Shown here piece by piece: positions 36,810 through 41,929 of a stretch of DNA of 64,000 nucleotides (positions are counted from its first letter, which is position 1; the number at the start of each line of letters is the position of its first letter). A program made the position numbers and the translations under genes. Origin of the DNA: Diphasiastrum complanatum (taxonomy: Eukaryota > Streptophyta > Lycopodiopsida > Lycopodiales > Lycopodiaceae); NCBI GenBank assembly GCA_029204225.1, contig CM055114.1, forward strand, positions 15,125,624-15,189,623, given 5' to 3'. The notes beneath the pieces are model-generated. The model did not search any database. It saw only the letters and a program-made list of their open reading frames with translations, and was not told the DNA's origin.

Positions 36810-37631
36810 TACGAGTTCCCTTTAGCATCAAATTTCAATAATGCTTTATAGAAGAATTCAGAAATGCAATCAAAATCCAAAACAACAAATTGGAACCACT
36901 TCATCCACGTGCCATATATTTATAAGATTTGAAGACTTTAGGAAGTGAATTCCAACCCTTATTTGCTCAAAAAGTGCTATGATACCAAGTTATGTTCACT
37001 ACTTATTACATGTCCTTGTGTGACGATTCAAAGTATGCTACAACCATTGAGATGGGGTAAGATCCGTCAGTCACTGGATGCTATATTGTGCTGTATACAG
37101 AATATGGATAATCTCAGAAGCAAAGTCCATGTGGCTGGAAACTTATCTGGTTTTTTGTTGGTTGTGCTACCAAGTAAGATTATGCATTAATCATAGAGCC
37201 TAATGATCACAACCATTATGCATATCTAGAAGTAGGAAAGCCGCCTTATATATTTGGGTAAACAAATTCTGGATCTTCAGTGGATTTGAAAATATTTCTG
37301 CTTTGTATATTTTTTTTTACTGCTCTGAGTGATAGTTGTTCATGAATGAAGAAAACAAATTGTAAAATTTTTGGTGAATGACTAACACTTACACATTGCA
37401 TGCACCAGATATCGCCATCTAATTTCATCAGAGTTTTCAGATTCAACATCAATTCTTCCTCCAGAGTTACAGCAAGGTGATGCAGCAAATGATCCTGAAC
37501 ATGCTCCTGATATGGGTCTGGAAGGGCGGTCCTTTTTCCCCTGGAGAGATTATGGTATTGACCTTCATGGTGAGGATCTTAACGGTGAGGGGAATGATCT
37601 AGAGGAAGATGGTGAAATACATCCCAATTGA
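1761..37631 (+). CDS. TCF25: TCF25/NULP1 homologue (Rqc1-like), four coding exons
   Basis: Spliced CDS: join(1761..1913, 34598..35142, 35468..36427, 37409..37631), 1881 nt, 626 residues. TCF25/Rqc1 proteins act in cytosolic ribosome-associated quality control with the E3 ligase Listerin, and older literature calls the family NULP1. The start MSARMLQRAL matches the plant family N-terminus. A lysine-rich stretch (SSSKAKKKKGKKKY) is followed by LLAVNPKHL, MDYLESKDGLMYF, HPYHIDSLL, GCHRTALEICKLVLSLD, LPNFSFSIAVARFHLEQ and HLINIYIERHHLIWR, all typical of the Tcf25 family in the right order. The C-terminus is acidic. Length is close to the human protein (676). All splice phases agree and no stop interrupts the model. 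Intron 1 is about 32.7 kb; introns 2 and 3 are 325 and 981 bp. Small unseen exons inside intron 1 cannot be excluded. Confidence 0.92.
1914..3460. other. First part of intron 1, no gene seen
   Basis: Short open frames exist on both strands, but none resembles a protein family. The palindrome AGCCCCTAGGGCT occurs near 2227. I see nothing else here. Confidence 0.5.
3465..5150 (-). pseudogene. Ty3/gypsy gag-protease-RT fragment, decayed
   Basis: On the minus strand the order is gag (about 5150-4400), a CCHC zinc knuckle CSICNKPGHMMKFC (4380-4339), the retroviral-type aspartic protease motif LLDSGSTHNF (about 4165-4135), and the N-terminal approach to reverse transcriptase, DHRIELIPGSQPISRQPYG (from about 3632). 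This is Ty3/gypsy order. Several stops and frame changes separate the blocks, and the RT is cut near 3465 before its catalytic motif. No LTRs were recognised. The fragment lies inside TCF25 intron 1 in antisense orientation. Confidence 0.8.
5151..6002. other. AT-rich intronic stretch, no gene seen
   Basis: This lies between the gypsy remnant and the first copia LTR. No supported coding or RNA feature was found. Confidence 0.5.
6003..6401 (+). mobile_element. 5' LTR of Ty1/copia element
   Basis: The 399-bp LTR begins TGTTAGGAATTAATG and ends GAATTCTATCA immediately before a tRNA-Met primer-binding site. TATA-like stretches lie at about 6250 (TCTCTATAAGAG). No matching full 3' LTR in the same orientation was found. 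Confidence 0.8.
6402..6413 (+). other. Copia primer-binding site
   Basis: TGGTATCAGAGC is complementary to the 3' end of plant initiator tRNA-Met, the usual primer of Ty1/copia minus-strand synthesis. It directly follows the LTR end CA. Confidence 0.9.
6420..7080 (+). repeat. Copia leader built of degenerate CAGGT repeats
   Basis: The untranslated leader between the primer-binding site and gag is composed of irregular repeats around CAGGTT-N-ATCTG-AGG (for example near 6720, 6790, 6850 and 6940). Similar CAGGTCTGGTGTTGTT repeats occur, on the minus strand, in the leader of another copia remnant at 20.2-20.5 kb. Confidence 0.6.
7103..8265 (+). pseudogene. Ty1/copia gag and truncated protease
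   Basis: Gag starts MTKMGSLHESVLSESSKLDG, followed by SNYSLWKFKLQNIL, the copia gag N-terminal pattern. A frameshift near 7265 moves translation to a second frame that carries the UBN2-type core (LNSLPFQYQNSV) and a CCHC knuckle CNFCGNNGHFAFEC (7843-7884), with a stop at 7918. The protease motif WYIDSGATQHMT follows, with DSGA at 8023-8034, then LYVLGLKKNLLSSS. The element stops abruptly at about 8265, where an antisense LTR fragment begins. Integrase, RT and RNase H are absent, so it is non-functional. Confidence 0.88.
8270..8569 (-). mobile_element. Antisense copia 3' LTR fragment with polypurine tract
   Basis: Read on the minus strand, TAAGGGAGAG (8560-8569) is followed by TGTTAGGAATTAATG at 8559, the same start as the LTR at 6003. 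Similarity to that LTR continues patchily (GCCTGCGTGCT; GGGC-CCACC). The fragment ends near 8270 where it meets the truncated + strand gag-protease. It is therefore the beginning of a 3' LTR from a second, oppositely oriented copy. Confidence 0.65.
8570..9350 (-). pseudogene. Copia remnant with gag N-terminus
   Basis: On the minus strand near 9290-9190 the frame reads DMLDGTNYSSWSCKLRFGI, the LDGTNYSSW signature of copia gag N-termini, then decays. The rest down to the polypurine tract at 8569 has no recognisable pol domain, so this copy is internally deleted. It probably belongs with the antisense LTR fragment at 8270-8559. Confidence 0.5.
9640..9911 (-). repeat. Direct repeat copy 1, probable LTR remnant
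   Basis: The block containing CAGCCTCTTCGGG, GAGGGCGCCTATTTAT and GGAATATCCAAAAGCCAA is repeated about 3 kb downstream at 12690-12920. It is probably part of the 3' LTR of a minus-strand copia element. TATTTATACTAGTAGAGA resembles a TATA region. Confidence 0.6.
10007..10700 (-). pseudogene. Copia reverse transcriptase remnant
   Basis: The minus strand reads ELPEGSIIEEERDPIWP near 10600 and, after a break, IYFLDDLFFTGSCDKLI and SLSAEFEMKDLKDLQYTW near 10410-10290. These match the copia RT stretch around the catalytic YVDD motif, here FLDD. The frame is broken and flanking pol domains are missing. AAGAGAGAG-TGTTAGAAG just downstream (about 10217) looks like a polypurine tract and LTR start. 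Confidence 0.7.
10720..12500. other. Probable internal region of a decayed minus-strand copia element
   Basis: No pol domain could be read here. On the minus strand around 11.3-11.55 kb a short frame rich in hydrophobic residues (GVSFAGAFMVGVVVLF) occurs; I could not assign it. Near 12.05-12.47 kb the text resembles a retrotransposon leader. Confidence 0.35.
12505..12515 (-). other. Copia primer-binding site, minus strand
   Basis: The plus strand CTCTAATACCA is TGGTATTAGAG on the minus strand, one base from the canonical tRNA-Met site. It marks the inner edge of a 5' LTR lying to its right. Confidence 0.6.
12516..12938 (-). mobile_element. Probable 5' LTR of minus-strand copia element
   Basis: It directly follows the primer-binding site at 12505-12515 and shares 12690-12920 with the direct repeat at 9640-9911. 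On the minus strand it would begin near TGTTAAATAGCAATTGG and end CCCGACA. The outer boundary is uncertain. Confidence 0.5.
12950..14869. other. Intronic stretch without a recognised gene
   Basis: There is a pyrimidine-rich segment at 13370-13520 and a palindrome GGTCCCGAGAATTGGGACC near 13546. TCACAATTT (about 13538) and AAATTGTGA (about 13658) are inverted, so a small fold-back element is possible. No protein family was recognised. Confidence 0.4.
15232..18410 (+). pseudogene. BED/DUF659/hAT transposase, copy 1, BED finger deleted
   Basis: Predicted to bind element ends and catalyse cut-and-paste transposition. Exons by GT-AG sites: 15232-16594, 16709-17054, 17147-17308, 17411-18410. The start MVQSDLSGLWDEVDI matches copy 2, but the BED zinc finger that follows there is missing. 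A frameshift lies near 15590. The DUF659 core is clear: CSIMSDGWIDVMRRPILNIL, VMDNATN and HTPCAAHAIDLLMGDIGAL. Exon 2 has a stop TAA at 16749 after WETRWN, then the hAT C-terminal region (PERRQLPITWW; exon 3 ASVCERNWSTWALIHTRRRN). Exon 4 carries a heptad-like start (IFDLERQVDL), acidic repeats and a proline-rich tail. It is frameshifted near 17550, and the AT-hook region seen in copy 2 is deleted. Not functional. Confidence 0.85.
18931..19296 (-). CDS. Accessory coiled-coil protein of the two-gene transposon, copy 1
   Basis: Intact 121-residue frame from ATG at 19296 (MAERIPPKPEGEARRK) to TGA at 18931. It is very rich in Arg, Glu and Ala, with two predicted helical coiled-coil stretches (DEDIRRHNERHRKQEADI, and REREARRRANQEAARANREA) separated by a Pro/Glu linker and the motif IGMNFTRRQLIMVRERE. 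I recognise no named family. The gene converges on the transposase gene. Homologous frames occur in copy 2 and in a third fragment at 28.2-28.9 kb, with protein-level conservation of RHNERHRKQEA, IG-NFT--QL-MVRER and NAP-DEES. Its role is unknown; a transposase partner is inference. A conserved TATA-like CTATTTA precedes it on the opposite side (about 19465). Confidence 0.7.
   Translation of the reverse strand: MAERIPPKPEGEARRKLDEDIRRHNERHRKQEADIREMLRQTRQRNPEPEPPAPAVDPVPAVELDLDEQIGMNFTRRQLIMVREREARRRANQEAARANREAEQERQKNAPDEGEESVEDQ
20071..20190. repeat. Near-perfect long hairpin
   Basis: The left arm 20071-20123 (GTACCATAGATCATTC to GATTTGGATG) pairs with the right arm 20141-20190 (CATCCAAATC to GAATGATCTGGTAC) around a 17-nt loop. 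The only difference I see is a two-base insertion in the left arm. A stem of about 50 bp could make a foldback RNA if transcribed. It lies in the leader region of a minus-strand copia remnant. Confidence 0.92.
20506..20516 (-). other. Copia primer-binding site, minus strand
   Basis: CTCTGATACCA on the plus strand is TGGTATCAGAG on the minus strand, canonical for initiator tRNA-Met. The LTR (starting TGAAGAAATC on +) would lie to the right from 20517 and the leader to the left. No gag or pol of this copy remains. Confidence 0.75.
20787..20911. repeat. Palindromic GGTACC terminus and TAA/TTA microsatellite
   Basis: GGTACCGCCATTACGGTACC and GGTACCATAATGGTGGTACC form a palindrome at 20787-20828. 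A (TAA)n stretch followed by (TTA)n at about 20873-20911 is itself fold-back. Both belong to the accessory-gene end of copy 2. Confidence 0.85.
21255..21430. repeat. Short tandem repeats, GAGGCTGTGAGAGAGCCAGT type
   Basis: About eight irregular units of GAGGCTGTGAGAG with CCAGTGAGAG or GCATTGTGAGAG form the 5' untranslated part of the accessory gene in copy 2. The reverse-complement motif (CTCACAGCCTCTCACAGCC) occurs at the same place in copy 1 (19315-19440) and near 29030-29080 in the third fragment. Confidence 0.8.
21458..21826 (+). pseudogene. Accessory coiled-coil protein, copy 2, degraded
   Basis: The frame reads HIPPRPEGEVRRKLEEDVRR, then HNERHRKQEADIAEMLRQAW, LDLDEQIGIKFTRRQLIMVR and ERAARRRANQEAARANREAE, closely matching copy 1. 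The start ATG of copy 1 is ACG here (position 21461). A TAG at 21779 replaces a glutamine, after which the frame continues NNAPDEGEESVEDP to TAG at 21824. Most differences from copy 1 are conservative, so the protein was probably under constraint before the copy died. Confidence 0.8.
22325..24778 (-). pseudogene. BED/hAT transposase, copy 2, DUF659 core deleted, AT-hook tail intact
   Basis: Start MVHSNLVDLWDEVDI at 24778, then a BED-type zinc finger (CRYCLAEF, LTRLKGHLLGTRAK). An internal deletion near 24545 removes the DUF659 core present in copy 1 and shifts the frame. The hAT C-terminal part follows (ADRELEADWLEYIHRVGPHI; PITWWTMFGSTYP). Donor and acceptor sites match copy 1: 24289 donor, exon 24198-24038, last exon from 23935. 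A one-base deletion breaks SVCERNWS. The last exon is open for over 530 codons: SDLERQVDLP, acidic and Pro-rich segments, two AT-hook-like motifs (KRPGRPKGAPNKKG; RKRGRPRRAP) encoded near 22660-22555, and an acidic end SSESEPEH. AT-hooks bind AT-rich DNA and are unusual on hAT transposases. Confidence 0.85.
25084..25231. repeat. Head-to-head terminal palindrome at the copy 2 right end
   Basis: Arms 25099-25142 and 25157-25200 are 44 bp each with one mismatch (GGTACCGGGATCCGCGG to CTGAATCTATGATAT). Pairing continues outward to ATCAGTATAGAT and ATCTATACTGAT, with one extra unit on the right. The left half is the end of copy 2 (CTATG at 25138). The right half begins CATAG at 25161 and looks like the transposase end of another copy, truncated near 25231. 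Confidence 0.85.
25283..25990 (-). pseudogene. SNF2-family helicase fragment, CLASSY-like
   Basis: Minus strand, in order: ISPGTGKTFLTIAFLQIFLA (helicase motif I, about 25960-25900), then LPSICDFTIFLKLMPEQHKA (about 25770), and RAFRIGQKHKVCVYHLVAE with HKDWLSKILI (about 25570-25440). The Q-R-GQ-type motif VI and spacing match SNF2 ATPases. AFR-GQ-VVYVYHL and the DRLS/DWLS ending recall plant CLASSY/DRD1 chromatin remodellers of RNA-directed DNA methylation. Most of the ATPase between the motifs is missing and stops are present. It is a captured or retained gene fragment inside TCF25 intron 1, not functional. SNF2 is likely; CLASSY is tentative. Confidence 0.62.
26290..26495 (+). repeat. Unidentified acidic open frame, copy 1 of a duplicated segment
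   Basis: The frame reads DFPAEEVKVLEYQEKAEL, then YAEWLEDEKYVETQRSVFKD, a helical acidic stretch. The same sequence recurs at 27500-27720 with small changes (VEWLEEAEKYVETQ). Both lie near the SNF2 fragments. I do not recognise a family. Confidence 0.5.
26620..26810. repeat. Two tandem units of about 105 bp with CCCTAAA motifs
   Basis: CTACAC-CTACTATGTC-TATAGGATGAGATCG-TTTCTCC-CGGATGAAC recurs at about 26620 and 26723. Related partial copies lie at 25228-25262 and 25298-25370. Between units are short telomere-like CCCTAAACCCTAAA tracts (about 26690-26725). Confidence 0.7.
26990..27430 (-). pseudogene. Second SNF2 fragment and an acidic serine-rich frame
   Basis: Near 27430-27300 the minus strand reads CTGRTFLTITFLQSFLAKYP followed by SLGVRVQEMGSEA, a decayed repeat of the SNF2 motif I region at 25.9 kb. 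Immediately before 27270 another frame ends EQDSDDDEEYKLSGSQEESS. The two fragments with the repeated acidic frame suggest a segmental duplication of one degraded gene. Confidence 0.5.
27500..27720 (+). repeat. Unidentified acidic open frame, copy 2
   Basis: Duplicate of the segment at 26290-26495, with CCAATCAGTGGATTTTCCTG and GAGGAAGTGAAGGTCTTGGA shared almost exactly. A stop interrupts this copy after AEEILERC. Confidence 0.6.
28010..28771. repeat. Perfect 381-bp tandem duplication
   Basis: Unit 28010-28390 is followed by 28391-28771; both begin CTGTATATTAATTTAAGAG and end AGGGCTGCAG. The encoded frames are identical in the two units. The duplication is either very recent or an assembly artefact. 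Confidence 0.93.
28559..28900 (-). pseudogene. Accessory coiled-coil protein, third divergent copy
   Basis: Minus frame: LLEDVRQHNERHRKQEAKFH, a Leu/Pro-rich linker, then IGINFTAEQLAMVRERVLRR, ASHEAKRQNNAPNRDDESIG, stop at 28559. RHNERHRKQEA, IG-NFT, QL-MVRER and NAP are shared with copies 1 and 2 while the linker has diverged. The N-terminus is interrupted. The C-terminal half is repeated in the upstream tandem unit (28380-28178). Confidence 0.72.
29094..29257. repeat. CT microsatellites
   Basis: (CT)n runs at 29094-29128, 29187-29206 and 29215-29257 with a short CCCTAAACCCTAAA telomere-like piece between them (about 29163-29180). They abut the LINE reverse transcriptase frame. Confidence 0.95.
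29261..30643 (+). pseudogene. Non-LTR (LINE) reverse transcriptase, truncated
   Basis: The frame opens IKKMKSHKARDIEDLESELL, then HPIHKNGDPMIPSNYRTIMI, VYCCFVDFRKAFDSV, VKQGCSLSPVLFGLYTDELE, and the catalytic box LLYADDVVLVSPTREGLQRQ, followed by GQGVNIGKTKVMVFN and a thumb-like region ending near 30640. This is the palm of a LINE-type RT, which copies element RNA at the target site. An in-frame stop (TGA at 29592), a frameshift near 29720 and a TAG at 29952 kill it. The endonuclease and ORF1 are absent. The clade is uncertain. It begins four bases after a CT microsatellite. Confidence 0.88.
30644..31240. other. No gene recognised
   Basis: Sequence between the LINE fragment and a copia gag remnant. 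A polyT run lies near 30990. No supported frame. Confidence 0.45.
31241..32188 (+). pseudogene. Internally deleted, decayed copia element
   Basis: In order: gag core VDDFDAVMTLLSSLPKSLKN (from about 31276), a protease-like GATQYMTILRDWV in a shifted frame near 31755, and the RNase H end HCRIEYITADIFTKALARDK (about 32075-32135). A polypurine-like TTAAGGGGAAG ends at about 32188. Integrase and RT are missing and many stops occur. Confidence 0.65.
32189..32690 (+). mobile_element. Probable 3' LTR of the decayed copia
   Basis: It follows the polypurine tract, starting TATTGTAAAATTTTAATGAA. A TATA-like stretch and a repeat ATGATCAAAGGTACTGTTAC near 32610-32670 lie in its distal part. The 3' boundary is uncertain. 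Confidence 0.4.
33120..33330. mobile_element. Nested MITE, 211 bp, with 8-bp target duplication
   Basis: GTACTATG occurs immediately left (33112-33119) and right (33331-33338). The ends CATAGTTGCAT and, inverted, CAATGTTACAT form imperfect terminal repeats. Inside, 33187-33217 and 33253-33284 form a stem of about 31 bp (GATTCAAATCGGGAACC paired with TTTCCCGATTTGAACC). Confidence 0.78.
33340..33990. repeat. Degenerate TTCCTAAG simple repeat
   Basis: Dozens of variants of GTTCCTAAGTTCC, CTATTCCTAAG and TGTTCCTAAGCTCC fill this stretch, ending in TTCCTAAGGTACCTTAGGAA. It forms the body of the non-autonomous element. Confidence 0.85.
34002..34597 (+). other. End of TCF25 intron 1
   Basis: Unique-looking AT-rich sequence leading to the acceptor at 34596-34597. 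No other feature seen. Confidence 0.6.
34598..35142 (+). CDS. TCF25: TCF25 coding exon 2
   Basis: Encodes residues 52 to 233: acidic EDDIDDKQNGEAEPESDLQR, a lysine-rich stretch, LERWAVNN, LLAVNPKHLRAEDELRRIFG, PMETWPRWDGG and MDYLESKDGLMYF. It ends inside an Arg codon (AG/G) at the donor GTGCAAG. Confidence 0.92.
35468..36427 (+). CDS. TCF25: TCF25 coding exon 3
   Basis: Encodes residues 233 to 553, the helical repeat core: YVYSSSYMEIQKDYEACVES, HPYHIDSLLSLSEVCKHVGE, ALFRRMQHLGRRGCHRTALE, LPNFSFSIAVARFHLEQQ, HLINIYIERHHLIWRVPDLQ. It ends CAGAATGA, with the donor GTACTC directly joined to a CT microsatellite. The joined codon GA/A restores ENEYRHL-type family sequence. Confidence 0.92.
36431..36806 (+). 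repeat. CT microsatellites flanking an open frame, inside TCF25 intron 3
   Basis: (CT)24 at 36431-36478 and (CT)27 at 36753-36806 bracket 274 bp that is open in one frame: AAALAKALRLAYNELRTLYY, DCHQYHPATLIIYYNATLAH, ESASTIDYQQLQLTFPHFDL. Base composition is richer in C than the neighbouring intron. I do not recognise the protein. The first tract begins three bases after the splice donor GT. Confidence 0.85.
37409..37631 (+). CDS. TCF25: TCF25 coding exon 4 and stop
   Basis: After acceptor CACCAG the frame reads YRHLISSEFSDSTSILPPEL, then RSFFPWRDYGIDLHGEDLNG and an acidic end EEDGEIHPN before TGA at 37629. RHLI-SEF and the PW-DYG motif match plant TCF25 C-termini. Confidence 0.9.
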
Positions 37632-37849
37632 TGATCATCTCTTTCTTAGTGATATGCGACGTAGTATTGATTTTCGAGATAAATATAGATGACTCAAGGA
37701 GGGCTTGTCTTTTCTAGATTTTTTATTTCAACAAACGAGCAGTCAATAGCTTTACCAAGTAAGAGTGGTAGGTGTCCTTCAATAAGTGGTGAGTTGATTA
37801 ACACTTTCCTCTCCTTGAGGTTGAGAGTTCAACTTTAATTTGCCACAAA

Positions 37850-37855
37850 AATAAA
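37850..37855 (+). terminator. Possible polyadenylation signal of TCF25
   Basis: AATAAA lies about 220 bp after the TCF25 stop codon, in an AT-rich region consistent with a plant 3' UTR. The cleavage site is not visible. Confidence 0.4.
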
Positions 37856-37859
37856 GACA

Positions 37860-39800
37860 TACAAGTGAAAAGAAATGAATGGTAGGTTAAGTATTTCTGT
37901 ATATAAGTTGGCTACCCTTGATGTGAAAGCTGTGTGAAACACATGCATGATACATTTACCTGGGTCAATGCTACATTATCAAGAAGTACCACAGGTGAAG
38001 GCTTTTCTGTACTGAAGTCGCTATCTGATAAAAGTTTGAATATCTGATATTGCATAGTTTTGGTCTTTTCTAAAATTTGACCCATGAAGGTTGGCCTAGT
38101 CTTGTGGCTCTTTGAGAGATAAGATGAATGATTATGCTCCTTTGAAGGATTAGCTACAGAAACAATATCACACACAGTAGTGTATCATTTAGCCATCTCC
38201 AACTATGATGAGTTGAAACACTAAGATGGTCATGGACAAAACAGAGTTGACATTTGCACCGAGTTAAGAAGACAACTTTTAGTAGATTACAAGAAAGATG
38301 ATGCTATGTTGTCTGATGCTGTGACTATGAAACTTAGTTAATAGCAATAATGGCCTATGCTGTTCCTGTACATCAAATGATGGGCATTTTCTACATGATG
38401 AGATATCATTTAAATAGAATTTTAGTGTGAATGAAAAGCTGGCCAGTACATGTGGTGTTATTATGTAATGTGTGAGGTAACCAATCAATTTATGCTCTCT
38501 GCAGCGAAGGTAGTGGTAACGATTGGACTTCCCTCTATATAACAAAAAGGGGATTGTTATGCAGAACTGGCATATTAGGATTATGCTAAGTTCTTCTTGG
38601 CAATGGATAAGATTATGCACTATAGTTGGCTCCTGGTTTAATTTGCTCAGATCATAATGCTGTAACGAGTTATAATCTACACATATATATGTTGATTATT
38701 GCAAGATATCTGGTGCTCAAGGGGGAGACCTTGGTCGGCAGATTGGATGATCGATTTGTTTACAAAAGCCTTTGATGGGAGATTGTTCTTCACTTTAATA
38801 TTCTGTTACACAAGATAGGGCCTTGGGCAGTTCAGCTATCATTATTGATGGTAAATCGTTTTTATGAAAATATTTATACACCAAATGTTGAGTTTGTGCA
38901 GATACACTGACGTCACTAATTCTTTCTCAAAAATGCAAATCGTAAGTCACAACTGTTCACTTACATAAGGATTTATCGTGCAATAAAACATGGCAGAAAT
39001 TAGGGTACTTGACCTGGTGGCCCCTTCTCTCTTTCCATTTTTTTTGCTCTAGTATACCTTCAAGCAAGTATTTCCAGGTGCTTCTGGAGCTTTAGTGTTT
39101 TATCTTTGGTTCTGTGTGGTCTTTTGCTGTTAGAGGCTGTATTGCTTTCCTTCTCTTTGGAAAAGCTCTCTTTGGGTAGATGTTGTTTTAGTAGGTTTCT
39201 GTTTTCTAAGATATTCTTTTTGATTTTGAGATGTTGGTTTTGTATTTTTCCTTTCTTCTTGTTGTTTTGGTTACTACAGTTATGGCTTTGGTTTTGGATT
39301 TAGTCTCCTGGGTCCTGAAGAGTCTTTACGTTTGTCTAGCTTTGTTTGGATGTAACTCCGGGTTTGCGGTTTTGGTAATATTTTTATGTTGCTTTCTGTG
39401 TCTTTATGACTACTTGGTTTGTTGGAGGGTTTGTCTATGCTTGTTAACTCTTTTCTTTTGGTTTGTTTTAATTTGCTGGACGATTATGTCATTAGAGAAA
39501 ATTTGAGCACAAAAGGGGCCTTTCAAAAAATACTTTTTAATTCTTTTTTTCAAAAGTTTCTTTCACATGGACCAATCAAAACACTCAAATTTGAAATTTA
39601 CGTAACGTAGCTCCTTCAAATTGATTTTCTTTTCTTTTTAAAAGAATTGTAATTTTGCGTCAGGGGCAGCCCGTAAATAAGCCATTTTATCTGTAGTATA
39701 ATATGCAATTCAATAAAAAAAAAACAGTGTAACTTTCGAACGACAGTTCGGATTGAGACGATTACGGTGCCATTAGAAAGCCCTGGTCAAACTAGTTGAC
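37860..39800. other. Intergenic, no gene recognised
   Basis: Around 38740-38790 a + frame reads LFTKAFDGRLFF, a faint copia RNase H tail. From 39000 to 39600 the strand is T/G-rich with hydrophobic open frames that look like composition artefacts. Nothing else is supported. Confidence 0.45.
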
Positions 39801-39802
39801 CA

Positions 39803-40139
39803 AAAGATAGAGGACTTTGTTAGTGTAGTAAGTAAAAAAACAACGATTTGTATGGTGGAATTTTCTTACTCGATTTTGCTTTTATGTGGGGCATCAGCTT
39901 ATAAAATGACATGGCTGAGGAAAATCAGTCATGTAAGTGTTTGTGCCTGACTACTTGTGGCCTGCATGCCTAAAGATAGAGGACTTTTGTTAGTGTAGTA
40001 AGTTAAAAAACAGTGATTTGTATGGTGGAATTTTTTTTTCTTGGTTTTGCTTTTGTGTGGGGCATCAATCTATAAAATGACATGGCTGAGGAAAAATAGT
40101 CAAGTGTTTGTGCCTGACTACTTGTGGCCTGCATGTTAG
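39803..40139. repeat. Imperfect tandem duplication, about 169 bp
   Basis: AAAGATAGAGGACTTTGTTA to CTTGTGGCCTGCATG occurs at 39803 and again at 39972 with scattered substitutions and polyT-length change. Confidence 0.85.
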
Positions 40140-41055
40140 ATGTTAAAAAATAAAAGCAGAGACTGCAAAAATACCTCTTGTCATTGATTGCATCATATAA
40201 AAGATGCATGCCACCTAATTTATGAGACTTCTCTCATATTTGATTTGGAAAATATTACTTACTTCTCTTGCTTCCTATATTGAGAATCAATATTGTAATC
40301 ATGTGATATTTTTGTATTCCATTTTACAATCTTTTATAGAGGAGTACACAATGTTCGTCATTCTGTTGGTAAATGACCTATTCACTCTTGATTAGCTCAC
40401 AAGCCTTTCTTAAGTAAGTTTGCTCTATTATGTATGGGTAAACCTGTTCAAGAGTTTGAGACTGTCAATCTACAATAAAACCCGACACATCTCTTTTACT
40501 AATTATCAAAGTAACTATTGCCGATGGGTGTAAACTCTAGCAATTATCTTGTAATGATGCTAGTGCTTGCCTTTAAAAACACTCAAAAGTCCTTAGAAGA
40601 AATGGATGCAAAATCAAATCATGAGTTTGTAGAAACCTTTTATGTTACATGTCTAGGCTTGTTGAATTACATGGAATTGATGCCTCTTTCATGCAAAAAA
40701 CTTCAAAAATCTCTAGTTTTAATCAATCTTGTCTTGCTTAATTTGGAAAGAGCAGTTTGGTTTTTTTGAAGAAGAGATTTTGAATATTACACAATCTTAT
40801 TACTTATCCCAGTTAGTTGAGATCTCGTTATTTAAACCTTAGAAGTCTCTTTTTTCCATCACATATATGCTTTCATTTTCTCGAGAAATTATTGTCCCTC
40901 GTTGACAATAAACTTTGACTACTTAGAAACTTCTCCATGCTTTCTCCTATCACTGATGACGGATGTATCATTCTTGTTGACCTTGTGCAAGACGCCGAAT
41001 GGATCAGGCAAGAAACTCGTAACTGGGCTATAATTATGTCATTGAGATGATGATC
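40140..41055. other. No gene recognised upstream of copia fragment
   Basis: A short + frame at 40518-40767 might be decayed gag, but no diagnostic motif could be read. Confidence 0.35.
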
Positions 41056-41059
41056 AAGA

Positions 41060-41923
41060 ATTTTCATCAAGCAATAACAAGCAAGGAAGTTGTTTTTATT
41101 GCCAAAATATTGGAGATTGGGCAAGGGATTTGCACAAAAAGAAGGTGGATATTAAAAAGGGCAAGGTGAAACAGTTGACCAATCTTGCTAACAAAGATCA
41201 TGACAGTGATAATAAAGACCAAAGTATAGCATTTGCTACGACATTGACATCACAACATTCCATTGATCATATGCATTGACATCACAACATTCCATTGATC
41301 ATATGCATTGGTACGTGGATTCAGGAGCAACAAGGCATATGACTAGCAACAAATCTTGGTTTAAGAAGTTGCAGTTGACCAACAATGGAGATAAAGTTAT
41401 GCAGGCGAATGGTGACAAGTGCCAAATTCATGGAGTTGGCGCAGTGCCTATCTAATCTCCTAATGGACATTAATAATGTCTTGTATGTTCATGGACTTCA
41501 GAAAAGTCTCTTATTTATTGGCACAATGACAGATCATAAGTTAAAAAGTAGAGTTCAACAAGAAGGAATGTCTGATCAAAGATGTGAAACAAGGTTTCAA
41601 ATCGATATCTCAAAGTGACCCGTGACATAAATCATTGTGGCATCTAAACTTTAAGGGCTTGAGCTACTCCGTAAGCTCAAGATGGTAGCAGGCCTACCCA
41701 ATTTGGATGACAAAGAAAGAGTCCATTTGCATGTACTAGGCAAGTTACACATGAAGAAGTTCAACAAAGAAGAGGCAACAAGGGCAAAACAGGTGCTTAA
41801 GTTGGTGCACTTAGATCTATGTGGACCAATGAAGGTAATGTCAATTGGTAATGCTTTCTACTTTTTGACCTCCATTGATGATTACTCAAGGAAGACCTGG
41901 ATCTACACGATTAGAGAGAACTG
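41060..41923 (+). pseudogene. Copia gag end, protease and integrase start, truncated
   Basis: A degenerate zinc knuckle CFYCQNIGDWARDLHKKK (about 41085-41140; the H and last C are changed) is followed by WYVDSGATRHMTSNKSWF (about 41309), the protease active site, and INNVLYVHGLQKSLL. After frame changes the integrase start follows: KLHMKKFNKEEATRAKQVLK, LVHLDLCGPMKV, FYFLTSIDDYSRKTWIYT, with catalytic-type Asp residues. It ends at 41923 exactly where CACACGTGTG-rich LTR sequence begins. A 32-bp tandem duplication at 41242-41305 adds a frame change. Confidence 0.8.
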
Positions 41924-41929
41924 TTGAAT

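Noticed and set aside
39106-39506. Hydrophobic frames suggesting membrane proteins
   Set aside because: The strand is T/G-rich, so Leu, Phe and Trp codons follow from composition. No start context, motif or partner was found.
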